From Tetragenococcus koreensis (GTDB taxonomy: Bacteria; Bacillota; Bacilli; Lactobacillales; Enterococcaceae): a DNA stretch of 64,000 nt. The stretch lies in contig NZ_CP027786.1 in assembly GCF_003795145.1 (NCBI RefSeq), positions 496,001 through 560,000 of the forward strand, in the 5' to 3' direction. The translations under genes and the position numbers were made by a program. Below, piece after piece: positions 8,528-17,726 of this stretch. Numbering within the stretch: position 1 is the stretch's first letter; every line of letters starts with the position of its first letter. The notes under the pieces are model-generated. The model saw nothing but the letters and a program-made list of their open reading frames with translations, was not told where the DNA came from and did no database searches.

Positions 8528-9156
8528 TATTTGATGTCATCTTTTGTAAGATCTGTATGGAAGACTTTTTTGCTACGTTCGTAGCGGACGTCTTCTTTTT
8601 CTGTTTGTGCATTGACAACTCGAGCTAAAGCGAAAAAATAATCTGATAGTCGATTAACAAATTTCAAGGCAAAGGGATTCACTTGTCCTTGTTTTTGAAA
8701 GGTAACCATTTGTCGTTCGGCTCGCCGTGTCACAGTACGAGCCAGATGCAATTGCGCACTTTCATTTGTCCCACCAGGTAAAATGAAATAATTTACTTCT
8801 GGCGGGATATTTGCATAAGAATCAATGCGGGCTTCTAGCCACTCAACAGTTTCTTTTTGGACAACATAAGGGTAGAGTGGATCATTTGTATCCCTTGTTC
8901 TTGGAGAAATTTTCCCCATTTCTTTAAAAGTCGGCGTGGCTAAATCGTTGCCGCAATCAAATAAGTAATGTTGAATCTGGACAAGCTCTTCTTTAAAAGC
9001 TGAAGCTAGTTGCGGCAGACTCGCGATGCAGCCGACTAAGCTGTTCAGTTCATCGATAGTGCCGTAAGCTTCAATGCGAGCATCATCTTTTGGCACTTCC
9101 ATACCGCCTATAAGTTTGGTCGTACCATGATCACCGGTTCGTGTATAAATCTGCAT
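8527..9156 (-). CDS. cob(I)alamin adenosyltransferase, PduO type
   Basis: A 209-aa enzyme that transfers the adenosyl group of ATP to cob(I)alamin to make coenzyme B12. It carries the PduO/MMAB signatures YTRTGDHGTTKLIGG (ATP-binding N-terminus), RIEAYGTIDELNS and the C-terminal RRAERQ / YFFALAR helices. It begins 20 bases after the stop of the B12-dependent ribonucleotide reductase and is surely co-transcribed. It would supply that enzyme's cofactor from salvaged cobalamin; no B12 synthesis genes are nearby. Confidence 0.93.
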   Translation of the reverse strand: MQIYTRTGDHGTTKLIGGMEVPKDDARIEAYGTIDELNSLVGCIASLPQLASAFKEELVQIQHYLFDCGNDLATPTFKEMGKISPRTRDTNDPLYPYVVQKETVEWLEARIDSYANIPPEVNYFILPGGTNESAQLHLARTVTRRAERQMVTFQKQGQVNPFALKFVNRLSDYFFALARVVNAQTEKEDVRYERSKKVFHTDLTKDDIK

Positions 9157-9176
9157 GATTTTACTCTCCTAACTTA

Positions 9177-11762
9177 TTACAAGCCACAGCGCAATTGTGC
9201 TTGACAATTCGTGCAAGTATTGCAGCCGCCCATATCTTTGACGATACCTTGTCGACAAATGGGGCAGGTATTACCAACATCAGAACCATAGACAACATCA
9301 TCGGTGTGGCCTTCTTGTTGAATATGGTCATTTTCTGCTTGTTCGACTAATTGTTCTAACTCTTCAGAATCATCTACAATCCGTATATCTTCAGTTTCAA
9401 ATAGGTTAGTTTGTTCCTCCGCGTCCTCTTCAGATTTCAAGGTCAATACTTGTGAATCGCGCGAACCATCCACATAAACCGTTCCGCCTTTAGCATTGCC
9501 ATCATAAAGACGTTCATAAATCGTTGCGACTTGATCAACAGTATAGCCCTTAGGCGCGTTGACGGTTTTAGAGATTGAGCTATCTACCCAACGTTGAATG
9601 GTCGTTTGCACATCAACATGCTCTTCAGGAGCTAATTCCATTGAAGAAACGAAAAAGTCCGGTAAATGACTAGCATCCGTTTCTGGGTGTTCGTCTAAAT
9701 ATTCTTGTACAATTTGTGCATTCACTTCTATGAATTTCCCTAAACGGCCACTGCGATAATACTTAAAGGCAAAGTAGGGCTCTAAACCAGTTGCAACGCC
9801 TACCATGGTACCAGTACTTCCCGTGGGTGCCACTGTGAGTAGATGGGAATTACGAATACCATGAGTTAAAATGTCGTCTCGAATATCTTGTGGCATATCT
9901 TTCATGTAACCTGTTTGAATAAAACGTTGTCGTAAAGCTTGGGTTTTTTCATCGGTTTCTCCAATTAGAAATGGAAAGCTACCTTTTAATTTTGCGAGTC
10001 GAATCGATTCTCTATAAGCTGTAGTTGCAATAGTTTCAAAGATTTTATCGACCACTTGATTTCCTTCTTTTGAACCATAACGATGATGGGTGTAAATCAG
10101 TAGATCGGCAAGGCCCATCACACCTAACCCTACCCGTCGTTCACCGAGTGCTTGTTTTTTATTTTCTTCTAAGAAATAAGGGGTGGAGTCAATGACATCA
10201 TCTTGCATTTGCACGGCAATTTTGACCGTTTCCATTAATTTGTCATAATCCACTTCGGCAGTCTCTTTATTTGCCATATTAGCTAAATTGATTGCTCCAA
10301 GGTTACAGACTGAGTTAGGCGCTAACGGTTGCTCGCCACAAGGGTTGGTTGCGACAACTTTTTGACCGTAAGCTGTAGCATTGGTTTTGTTATTGGCATT
10401 ATCGATGAAAAAGATGCCCGGCTCAGCAGAATAAGTGGCACAGATATTAATTAATTTCCATAGTTCACGTGCTTGAATTGTTCGATAGGTTGCAATTGGA
10501 TAGCCTAAAGCTTCCCATTGGCGAACATCGCCAATTTCTGCCCATTTTGCATCGTAATCATTCATTTCTGCTTGACTGTAATGAAATAAATCAGGGAATC
10601 GAAGCGGCCATTCTTCGTCATTTTTGACAGCTTGCATGAAATCGTCGGTTAATGTCAGTGAAATATTAGCACCTGATAAAAATTCCGGGTTGTTTACACC
10701 ATAGGTACCACCGTCGTTTAATTTGGTTTTGGCCTCTTTGACGGTTGCAGGCGAAACTGTTTCAGTGCCTTTTTGGTTGGCAACAAATTGATACATTTCA
10801 CGTTCACTTTGTGAAAGAGGGGTAAATTTCAATTTTTCATTAACAGCTTGTTTGATTTGACTATCATTCGTATTTTCCAGCAAATAACGTAAAATGCGCG
10901 CGTTTTGCATTTTTGAAATAATAAATTCAATTATGTCTGGATGCCAATCAGCTAGCATAATCATTTGTGCACCGCGTCGACTGCCGCCTTGTTCCACTAA
11001 ATGGGTTAGTTTAGCGATGTCGTCTAACCAGGAAACCGAACCAGAGGACTTCCCGTTAACGCCACGGACAATCGCATTACGTGGGCGTAAAGTAGAACCA
11101 TTTGAACCAACACCGCCACCACGGCTCATGATCTCCATGACTTTTTTGCGATGTCCAGCAATTCCGCTTCTAGAATCAGGTACAAAAGGCATTACATAAC
11201 AATTAAAATAGGTAACGTTGGCTTGTGAACCAGCGCCATAAAGCACCCGACCCGCAGGAACAAAATTCATTTCTTTTAATTGTTGATAAAACCCTTCTTC
11301 GACCATGGTTTTATTTCCGATGGTTTGATCCACATCTGCTAGAGCATGAGCCACCCGTTTAGTAATTTGCTCATAAAAAATTTCCAATGGTTTATCAATT
11401 TCGTTTAAATGACGAGTAACAATTCCAGAAGCTTGTTCAGCTGGATCTTCAATAGAAAAACGATAAGCTTCTTCAACTAAAATTTCAGCTTGTTGTGTAT
11501 CATCATCGATTAATTGCACGATACCTACACCACGCGCCGGATAATTAGGGTCACTTTTAACGGTTAAAACTACTAAATCGCCTGTAGAAAGGGTACGCTG
11601 TTCTGTGTCTTTATAAGCATAACGATCAAGCATCACTAGTCGCGAAACGCCTTCTCGTACCGTTTGCATATCGGCAGTAATGGGATAAACTTGTTCAAAT
11701 TGTTCAATGTCTTGATTTAATTTTTCAACATCAAGCCCAGGTTCTTTTATTTGTGTACTCAT
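9177..11762 (-). CDS. nrdJ: adenosylcobalamin-dependent (class II) ribonucleotide reductase
   Basis: An 861-aa enzyme that reduces ribonucleotides to deoxyribonucleotides with a B12-generated thiyl radical, independent of oxygen. Visible features are YFNCYVMPF (first redox cysteine), NPCGEQPLAPNSVCNLGAIN near residue 473 (thiyl radical cysteine loop), TGTMVGVATGLEP, and a C-terminal cysteine array (CPIC...CNTCTNCQ...CGL) that can relay electrons or bind zinc. Length fits the large NrdJ class. It is followed by its cofactor-making adenosyltransferase. Two NrdR-like boxes lie at the promoter. Confidence 0.95.
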   Translation of the reverse strand: MSTQIKEPGLDVEKLNQDIEQFEQVYPITADMQTVREGVSRLVMLDRYAYKDTEQRTLSTGDLVVLTVKSDPNYPARGVGIVQLIDDDTQQAEILVEEAYRFSIEDPAEQASGIVTRHLNEIDKPLEIFYEQITKRVAHALADVDQTIGNKTMVEEGFYQQLKEMNFVPAGRVLYGAGSQANVTYFNCYVMPFVPDSRSGIAGHRKKVMEIMSRGGGVGSNGSTLRPRNAIVRGVNGKSSGSVSWLDDIAKLTHLVEQGGSRRGAQMIMLADWHPDIIEFIISKMQNARILRYLLENTNDSQIKQAVNEKLKFTPLSQSEREMYQFVANQKGTETVSPATVKEAKTKLNDGGTYGVNNPEFLSGANISLTLTDDFMQAVKNDEEWPLRFPDLFHYSQAEMNDYDAKWAEIGDVRQWEALGYPIATYRTIQARELWKLINICATYSAEPGIFFIDNANNKTNATAYGQKVVATNPCGEQPLAPNSVCNLGAINLANMANKETAEVDYDKLMETVKIAVQMQDDVIDSTPYFLEENKKQALGERRVGLGVMGLADLLIYTHHRYGSKEGNQVVDKIFETIATTAYRESIRLAKLKGSFPFLIGETDEKTQALRQRFIQTGYMKDMPQDIRDDILTHGIRNSHLLTVAPTGSTGTMVGVATGLEPYFAFKYYRSGRLGKFIEVNAQIVQEYLDEHPETDASHLPDFFVSSMELAPEEHVDVQTTIQRWVDSSISKTVNAPKGYTVDQVATIYERLYDGNAKGGTVYVDGSRDSQVLTLKSEEDAEEQTNLFETEDIRIVDDSEELEQLVEQAENDHIQQEGHTDDVVYGSDVGNTCPICRQGIVKDMGGCNTCTNCQAQLRCGL

Positions 11763-11793
11763 GCTAAAAACTCCTTTAAGAAAACATATAAAA

Positions 11794-11839
11794 ACACCAT
11801 ATATTGTGCCTTTTGTTTTGTATAATTCTATATATTGTA
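11794..11839. promoter_or_regulatory. tandem NrdR boxes upstream of nrdJ
   Basis: Two 16-bp palindromic sites, 11794-11809 and 11824-11839. On the minus strand they read GCACAATATATGGTGT and TACAATATATAGAATT. They resemble the NrdR consensus (ACACwATATATwGTGT-like) and are spaced 30 bp start-to-start, about three helical turns, the known arrangement. They cover the predicted transcription start, fitting repression. Confidence 0.75.
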
Positions 11840-11845
11840 CAAACT

Positions 11846-11874
11846 AGTATAATCTTCCTGAGCTTTTTTTACAA
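11846..11874 (-). promoter_or_regulatory. nrdJ promoter
   Basis: On the minus strand, TTGTAA (11869-11874) and TATACT (11846-11851) have a 17-bp spacer and lie directly upstream of the NrdR boxes. Confidence 0.55.
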
Positions 11875-11949
11875 TACTTGTTAAAAAAATTTCATGCGAC
11901 ACTGCTAGCAAATTATAGTAAGATAGAATAAAAAGAAGGGGTGAAAGCG

Positions 11950-13410
11950 ATGATACGAGATGGTTTATATTGGGCTGAGCAATTAAAAAAGAAAAAAATT
12001 TCTTTTGAGGAATTATTAACAGCAATTGAACAACGAGTGCAACAGGAAAATCCGCAGGTTAATGCACTTATAACTTTTGGTAAAGAGGAGGCTAGCAAAC
12101 AATTTATTACCAGCAATAAATTGGATGAAACACCTTTTGCTGGTTTACCGTTGCCGTTAAAAATGTTGGGACAAGATAAAAAGGGTTGGCTATCTACTTC
12201 AGCAAATCGTTTATTGCAAACAAATCGTGCGTCAGTGACTGATCACTTTGTGCAAAGATTAGAAAATGCAGGAATGATTCCTGTCGGTCAAACAAATGCG
12301 CCTGAATTTGGCTTCAAAAATGTTACGGATCCAGTACTTTATGGCGATACACGTAATCCTTGGAATCTTGACTATTCTCCAGGTGGATCAAGTGGCGGGG
12401 CCGCAGCTAGTGTCGCTTCTGGGATGTTTCCAATTGCTGCTGCTAGCGATGGCGGTGGTTCAATTCGAATTCCGGCTTCTTTTAGCGGTTTAATTGGTTT
12501 AAAACCAACTCGCGGCACTATGCCGGTGGGTCCTGCTGGTTTCCGTGCTTGGCAAGGGGCGGCGATTGCTTTTGCCTTAACGATTTCAATGCGCGATACC
12601 CAAACCCTTTTTTATGCGTTAAGAGGCACAGAAACAGCAGCTCCTTATCAAGCGCCTAAAGTGGAGTGGAATCATACAACTAGTGCCCATAAAAAAAGAT
12701 TAAAAATTGGTTTTTTTACAACTTCGCCTGTAGGTAGTGAAGTTTCTACAGAGGCGAAAACAGCCGTTCAAAAAGCAGTCACTTTTTTGAACGCTCAAGG
12801 ACACAACATAGAAGAGATTTCTTTGCCAATCGATGGCAAGCAACTGATGCGAACTTATTATCATATGAATGGTGCAGAAACAGCGGCGATGATGGAAGAA
12901 CTTGCTCATAGTTTAGGCCGTTTGATCCAAAAAGACGAGATGGAATTGATGTCTTGGGGCTTATATCAGTATGGATTAAAACAAACTGCTGCCAGCTATA
13001 TTCATAATTTGGACACCTGGGATCAAGCAGCAGCTCAAATGGAGCATTTATTTGAAAGTTACGATTTGATTTTAACACCAGCAACAGCCCATCCAGCGCC
13101 TAAAATTACGGATGATTTGCAAAGTGATGAAATTCGTAATCGTTTAGAACAGATTGAAGGTTATTCGGTCAATGAAGCAGGTGATTTGATTTATGAAATG
13201 TTTGATGAAAGTCTGCGGCTTTCTCCGTTTACCCAATTAGCGAATTTAACTGGACAACCAGCGATCAGCTTGCCTACGCACGTTACAGACGAAAATCTAC
13301 CGCTAGGCATCCAATTTATGGCGGCTAAAGGTCGCGAAGATTTGCTTTTTGAAATTGGGAAAATATTTGAAGAAAACCAACAATTTCATTTGCCTGCTTA
13401 TTACCAATGA
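11950..13410 (+). CDS. amidase-signature family hydrolase
   Basis: A 486-aa cytosolic amidase with the Ser-cisSer-Lys catalytic arrangement: the lysine in [10 protein letters not shown], the first serine in [11 protein letters not shown] and the nucleophile loop [11 protein letters not shown], followed by [10 protein letters not shown]. The start is the ATG at 11950, since AGAAGGGG ends only just before the earlier in-frame GTG at 11941. It is not gatA: no gatC or gatB lies beside it and the C-terminal half differs. The amide substrate is unknown. It reads away from nrdJ and is followed by an esterase gene after 100 bases. Confidence 0.85.
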   Translation: MIRDGLYWAEQLKKKKISFEELLTAIEQRVQQENPQVNALITFGKEEASKQFITSNKLDETPFAGLPLPLKMLGQDKKGWLSTSANRLLQTNRASVTDHFVQRLENAGMIPVGQTNAPEFGFKNVTDPVLYGDTRNPWNLDYSPGGSSGGAAASVASGMFPIAAASDGGGSIRIPASFSGLIGLKPTRGTMPVGPAGFRAWQGAAIAFALTISMRDTQTLFYALRGTETAAPYQAPKVEWNHTTSAHKKRLKIGFFTTSPVGSEVSTEAKTAVQKAVTFLNAQGHNIEEISLPIDGKQLMRTYYHMNGAETAAMMEELAHSLGRLIQKDEMELMSWGLYQYGLKQTAASYIHNLDTWDQAAAQMEHLFESYDLILTPATAHPAPKITDDLQSDEIRNRLEQIEGYSVNEAGDLIYEMFDESLRLSPFTQLANLTGQPAISLPTHVTDENLPLGIQFMAAKGREDLLFEIGKIFEENQQFHLPAYYQ

Positions 13411-13512
13411 GCCAATGATAGCTTATAAATATGCTCTGTTAGCAAAAGTCTTGTGTAATAACTTGTTAGAAAATTAAATAACAAAATAGTGACACCGATG
13501 AAAGGATAGAAA

Positions 13513-14331
13513 ATGGATTCAAATTATTTAGCGCTTCAGACACATTATTTGGAAATGCCATATATGGAAGAAAAACGGCGTGTGCGCGTCTTATTGCCTA
13601 GTAATTACGAGACTGAGACTGCAAATTATCCGGTGGTATATATGCATGACGGGCAGAATATTTTTTTCAGCCGGGAATCTTATTCAGGCTATTCTTGGAA
13701 ATTGATCCCGTTACTAAAAAATGAAGAAAACTTACCTCCAATGATTATTGTAGGCATTGATAATAGCGAAGAAAATCGTTTTGCTGAGTATATGCCCTGG
13801 GAAGTGACAATCGAAGATGAAAACGAAACAATTTCTGTTGGTGGCTTTGGCGAAGCTTATACGCAATGGTTGGTAGAAACTGTCAAGCCGTTTATTGATG
13901 AGCATTATCGGACAAAACAAGATCGTAAGCATACGGTTCTAGCAGGTAGTTCGCTAGGAGCAGTGGTTACCGCTTTTGCAGGTGCTGCCTACCCGGATGT
14001 TTTCGGCAGTTTGGGCGTTTTCTCTTTAGCCTCATGGTTAAGTGAGGATTCTTTTATCGACTATTTAACGGCGAATCCTATCGACCCTAAAACGAAAGTC
14101 TATATTCAATCAGGCACCAATGAAGGAAATGAAACGGATCAATTATTGACAACCAAAGATACAGATCAAGCTTATATCGACAGCTCGATCAATTACTATG
14201 ATACGTTATTGAGAAATGGTCATCGTATTGATTGTGTCTGGTTACGGATATTTGCCGGAGAATATCATTTTGAAAAATATTGGGCAGACCATTTTGGCGA
14301 ATTTTTAGCATTTGCTTTTGATAAAGAATAA
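13513..14331 (+). CDS. alpha/beta-hydrolase, esterase D-like family
   Basis: A 272-aa protein of the putative-esterase fold. Its nucleophile elbow is GSSLGA near residue 145, after an early YMHDGQN block and a C-terminal histidine in GEYHFEKYW. It has no signal peptide and so acts in the cytosol. The substrate is unknown. It converges with a second esterase of the same fold at 14412, and an ATP-grasp enzyme follows that gene. The ATG is preceded by GAAAGGAT. Confidence 0.82.
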   Translation: MDSNYLALQTHYLEMPYMEEKRRVRVLLPSNYETETANYPVVYMHDGQNIFFSRESYSGYSWKLIPLLKNEENLPPMIIVGIDNSEENRFAEYMPWEVTIEDENETISVGGFGEAYTQWLVETVKPFIDEHYRTKQDRKHTVLAGSSLGAVVTAFAGAAYPDVFGSLGVFSLASWLSEDSFIDYLTANPIDPKTKVYIQSGTNEGNETDQLLTTKDTDQAYIDSSINYYDTLLRNGHRIDCVWLRIFAGEYHFEKYWADHFGEFLAFAFDKE

Positions 14332-14361
14332 TCTAATTTGCTAAAGTTCTTGTCATATATT

Positions 14362-14408
14362 AAAAACCATCCCTGACACTCGCTAAAAGAGTGCTAGAGA
14401 TGGATTTT
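14362..14408. terminator. bidirectional terminator between two esterase genes
   Basis: AAAACCATC...GACACTC pairs with GAGTGCTAGAGATGGATTTT around a short loop, with A and T runs on both flanks. Confidence 0.65.
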
Positions 14409-14411
14409 AAT

Positions 14412-15164
14412 CTAGAATAATTTTCCTTGTTTATGCAGTTCATCAAGAAAATAGGGCATTTGTTTGTTCCACCAATCCCAATCATGGGCGCTATCTTTGC
14501 CCCAATAGTCAAACCAGGCGGGCAGCGTTTTTTCTTCAAACGCTTTTTGAAAATTTTGTGTTTGCAAAAGATGTGGCAGTTCCCAATCACCTTGTCCGAC
14601 ACAAATGACATAAGTATTTTGTCGATAACGGTCAATAAACCAAGGGTCTTCCATATTTGGCAAATAATCAATGGGTGAGTTAAAGTAGACGGCTAAATCA
14701 TTATAGTAGTCACCAGTAAAAAAGCGAGCATCATATACACCGCTTAAAGCAATTGCTGTGTCGAAAACATCTGGGTGTTTCAAAGAAAAATTCATCGTAT
14801 GAAAACCGCCCATACTGCAACCAGTCGCAATAAGGCTAGCAGTATCCGTTTCGTAAGTCATTAAAGGCGCTAACTCGTTGATGATGTAGCCTTCATAACG
14901 ATTGTGCGCTTCGGCCATCTCATGTGCAGATTTATTATTGGCTAGCCAAGATTCATTGTCATAAGAATCAGGTGTGTAAAAGCGTAGAAGTCCTGATTCG
15001 ATGAACGTACTACAGGAAGCAATCATTCCAAAATCAGCGTATTCATTTTGGCTTCCGCCAGATGAAGGGAAGACAAGTACTGGTTTTCCGGTATGTCCAT
15101 AAATATTAAAGGGCATTTCTTTTTCTAAGTAGCGACTATAAAAACTTCGTTGTTCAAAATGCAT
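14412..15164 (-). CDS. alpha/beta-hydrolase, putative esterase family
   Basis: A 250-aa cytosolic hydrolase with nucleophile elbow TGCSMGGFH near residue 118, an early PVLVFPSSGGSQNEY oxyanion region and a catalytic-histidine candidate in DSAHDWDWW near residue 229. It belongs to the same broad esterase fold as the product of 13513 but is clearly divergent. It lies 24 bases after the ATP-grasp gene on the same strand, so the two are probably one operon. The substrate is not predictable; the pairing suggests processing of the ATP-grasp product. Confidence 0.8.
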   Translation of the reverse strand: MHFEQRSFYSRYLEKEMPFNIYGHTGKPVLVFPSSGGSQNEYADFGMIASCSTFIESGLLRFYTPDSYDNESWLANNKSAHEMAEAHNRYEGYIINELAPLMTYETDTASLIATGCSMGGFHTMNFSLKHPDVFDTAIALSGVYDARFFTGDYYNDLAVYFNSPIDYLPNMEDPWFIDRYRQNTYVICVGQGDWELPHLLQTQNFQKAFEEKTLPAWFDYWGKDSAHDWDWWNKQMPYFLDELHKQGKLF

Positions 15165-15188
15165 AGATGTTCCACCTCCGCTAAAAAA

Positions 15189-16376
15189 TTAAACTAGTTT
15201 TTCGCTGATATAATTAATATGGTCAAACAATTCATCTAAATCTGGCGAGCGGACAATATACCCTTCTGTTCCCAAAATGGCCGAAAAGATGCCCGGTACA
15301 GATTGAATCCCCACCAGTGCTGCGCCTAGTCGTTGGCGAATCGCTTCATTGTCATGGGAATAGTTGAAATCTCTATTTGCTTTTCGAGAAATATACGCAC
15401 AGTTATAAAGACGTTGTACAGGCGCTTTAAACTGGTTTTCTTTGACAATATTGGCATATTCTGTAAAAATATCGAATTCGTTGACATAATTATACATATC
15501 GATCGTAGGTCCGCCAGGTGGTCGCATATTCACTTCAAGCGGCATCAATTCGCCATCTGGATAGGTGCGGAAAAATTCGAAATGAAAGAACCGTTCTTTA
15601 ACTTCAAAACCCTTTACAATTTTTGAACCCATTTCGATCAAATCTTCTGGAATCTCGCGCGGTAAGTAAAAATACATATCACTGTCGGTTTCCACCGTTT
15701 CTAAAACAGCAATATTATAGTCTAAGCTAGAATAAAAGACGATATTGCCGTCTTGATCGCATAAACCATCAAAGGTAACGACATCTCCGGGGATAAATTC
15801 TTCCATAATAAAATCGACCGTGGGATCACTTTCTTCAAAAAGCGTTACCAGCTCATCGGGGTTATTGATTTTATACGTATCGCCCGCGCCCACACCACTA
15901 TCTGGCTTTACGATGACTGGATAATTTAATTCTTCTGCTAAATTAATGGCATCTTCTTCATCAGAAAAAACGCGACCATTCGCGACAGGAAGGTCTAACA
16001 TACGAAACCTTTCTTTCATGCTAGATTTCTTTTTGACCGGTTCCAGGTCTGCCAGGGTGTACCCAAAAACATTAAAATCTGTACGTAACTGAGCATCTAG
16101 TTCTAACCAATGCTCATTATGCGATTCAATTCGGTCGATTTTACCATACTTGTGGGCAAAAAAAGCGACAGCACGATACATCTGGTTGTAATCGTTCATA
16201 TCATCTACACGGTAATATTCAGTCAAACCATTTTTTAAAGTGTCATTTAACTGCTCATAAGCAACATCAGCAATTCCTAATACGTTAAAATCATTTTCAC
16301 GCAAACGCACAGTAAACGTCGAAAAGTTGTCGGGGAAATGGGGTGAAATAACAATAAAATTTTTCGGCTGTTCCAT
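15189..16376 (-). CDS. ATP-grasp ligase of unknown product
   Basis: A 395-aa soluble protein with an ATP-grasp core. The lysine and acidic ATP-binding strand NYPVIVKPDSGVGAGDT is near residue 155, DFIMEEFIPGDVV is near residue 190, and a metal-binding FFHFEFFRT ... LEVNMRPPGGPT block is near residue 290. It resembles carbamoyl-phosphate-synthase-large-chain-like ligases that join a carboxylate to an amine, but I recognise no named enzyme. The downstream esterase is in the same unit. Possible roles are dipeptide or cofactor ligation; this is inference. Confidence 0.75.
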   Translation of the reverse strand: MEQPKNFIVISPHFPDNFSTFTVRLRENDFNVLGIADVAYEQLNDTLKNGLTEYYRVDDMNDYNQMYRAVAFFAHKYGKIDRIESHNEHWLELDAQLRTDFNVFGYTLADLEPVKKKSSMKERFRMLDLPVANGRVFSDEEDAINLAEELNYPVIVKPDSGVGAGDTYKINNPDELVTLFEESDPTVDFIMEEFIPGDVVTFDGLCDQDGNIVFYSSLDYNIAVLETVETDSDMYFYLPREIPEDLIEMGSKIVKGFEVKERFFHFEFFRTYPDGELMPLEVNMRPPGGPTIDMYNYVNEFDIFTEYANIVKENQFKAPVQRLYNCAYISRKANRDFNYSHDNEAIRQRLGAALVGIQSVPGIFSAILGTEGYIVRSPDLDELFDHINYISEKLV

Positions 16377-16696
16377 ATGATCGACTTCCTTTTTGAGTAT
16401 AATAACATATCTTTAAGTCCAAAGCGATTTATTTTCCGAAAACTCTGATTTTTCTAATAATTATACTGATTGACGTTATTTCGTGGAAGACAATGATGAA
16501 TATTTGAAGTTTTCTTTTACGGAAGGATATCGTATATAGTAGTAAGAATTATGCATGAAATTAGTTTGAATTTTAGGTATCCATGTAAAAAGAGAGTGTA
16601 AAAATGGCTACTATGTATTGCAAGGTAGCTGCTTTTCTGCTAAGCTACATTGTATAATAAGTTAGATGATTTGGAAATAACATAAATTTTTGCATG
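16377..16696. other. intergenic region with divergent promoters
   Basis: This stretch separates the ATP-grasp gene (minus) from the PadR gene (plus). I see AT-rich promoter-like hexamers (TATACT at about 16398-16403 and TATAAT at about 16459-16464, both minus strand) but no convincing -35 partners, no ORF and no RNA structure that I can support. Confidence 0.4.
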
Positions 16697-16713
16697 CTTA
16701 TATTGTATATAAG
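16697..16713. promoter_or_regulatory. candidate PadR operator overlapping the ribosome binding site
   Basis: CTTATA-TTGTA-TATAAG is a perfect 6-bp inverted repeat immediately before the Shine-Dalgarno sequence of the PadR gene. PadR repressors usually bind such AT-rich dyads at their own promoter, so autoregulation is likely. Confidence 0.5.
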
Positions 16714-16726
16714 GTAGGTGGTCTGG

Positions 16727-17050
16727 TTGTCAATAAGAAGTCAATTATTAAAAGGTATATTGGAGGGATGCATTCTTGCGGTAGTCGACCGTCAGACTGT
16801 ATATGGTTATGAATTATCATTGAAGCTTCAGGATTATGGCCTTTCCGTTAGTGAAGGCTCTATTTATCCTATTTTGCTTCGCTTGCAAAAGGAAAAACTG
16901 ATTAGAGGAGAAATACAAAAGTCACCCGCCGGTCCGAATCGGAAGTATTATTATCTGACAAATGAGGGAGCACAAGCCCTTGATGATTTTAAAGTCAACT
17001 GGGAAGGGCTCAAAACTCCAGTTGATCGTTTATTACATAAGGAGGGGTAA
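16727..17050 (+). CDS. PadR-family transcriptional regulator
   Basis: A 107-aa winged-helix protein: RSQLLKGILEGCIL, YGYELSLKLQDYG, VSEGSIYPILLRLQKEKLI and the PNRKYYYLTNEG wing are standard PadR features. The start is the TTG at 16727: AAGGTAGGTGG precedes it at the right distance, and related proteins begin SIRSQLLKG; the upstream in-frame GTG lies inside the ribosome binding site. The next gene starts one base after its stop, so they form a two-gene unit typical of PadR regulators with a membrane partner. Confidence 0.9.
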   Translation: MSIRSQLLKGILEGCILAVVDRQTVYGYELSLKLQDYGLSVSEGSIYPILLRLQKEKLIRGEIQKSPAGPNRKYYYLTNEGAQALDDFKVNWEGLKTPVDRLLHKEG

Positions 17051-17051
17051 G

Positions 17052-17726
17052 ATGAACGTGGAAGAATTGGTCCAATTGAATAACGAGAAACAAAAACAAC
17101 TATCAACAGAAAACAAGAAGTACTATGAAGATATGTTGGTCTATGTGCGCTTATCTTATGATAAATCTGACCAAGAAACAGAGGAAATTTTGGTAGAGTT
17201 ACTGGATCATTTAGTTGAGGCACAAGCAGAAGGGAAAATGGCGGAGGACGTATTTGGGAAGGAGCCGAAGAAATATGCTGATGAAATCATTGGCGAGCTT
17301 CCTAAAATGGTGACGAAACAACGTATGCAGTATTTCGTCACAGGTATGCTGTATTTTTTAGCTGCCGTTTCCTTGTACTCCGGGATTGCTACTTTGTTTA
17401 CTCACTATGTACTTGGTATAGAGTCGTTGACAAAAACGTATTATATAGGAACGTTAGCTCTTAAAACACTGATCAATATTCCGGTGGCATTTGCGCTTTT
17501 ATATGTTCTTCTTCGATATTTTCGTTGGTTTTGTTTTAAGAAAATTAATAAAGTAATGGAATTTCTCTTGCTTTGGATTTACGGGGTTATTTCGCTAGGT
17601 CTATTTATGCTGGTTATCTTTGTTACACCAGATTTCGGTCCAACTGTGCAAACTCCGTTCTATATGTCAATATTATTGGGAGCTATATTATATTTGATCG
17701 GACGGAAAGTTAGAAAGGCTATATAA
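17052..17726 (+). CDS. membrane protein with HAAS/DUF1129-like N-terminus
   Basis: A 224-aa protein. Residues 1-95 are a soluble helical domain with alternating charged helices (NEKQKQLSTENKKYYEDM..., EETEEILVELLDHLVEAQ), resembling the HAAS domain found next to PadR regulators. Four hydrophobic segments follow, ending in RKVRKAI. The start is the ATG at 17052 after GGAGGGG. It is probably the regulator's signalling partner; no enzymatic motif is visible. Family assignment is moderate. Confidence 0.65.
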   Translation: MNVEELVQLNNEKQKQLSTENKKYYEDMLVYVRLSYDKSDQETEEILVELLDHLVEAQAEGKMAEDVFGKEPKKYADEIIGELPKMVTKQRMQYFVTGMLYFLAAVSLYSGIATLFTHYVLGIESLTKTYYIGTLALKTLINIPVAFALLYVLLRYFRWFCFKKINKVMEFLLLWIYGVISLGLFMLVIFVTPDFGPTVQTPFYMSILLGAILYLIGRKVRKAI

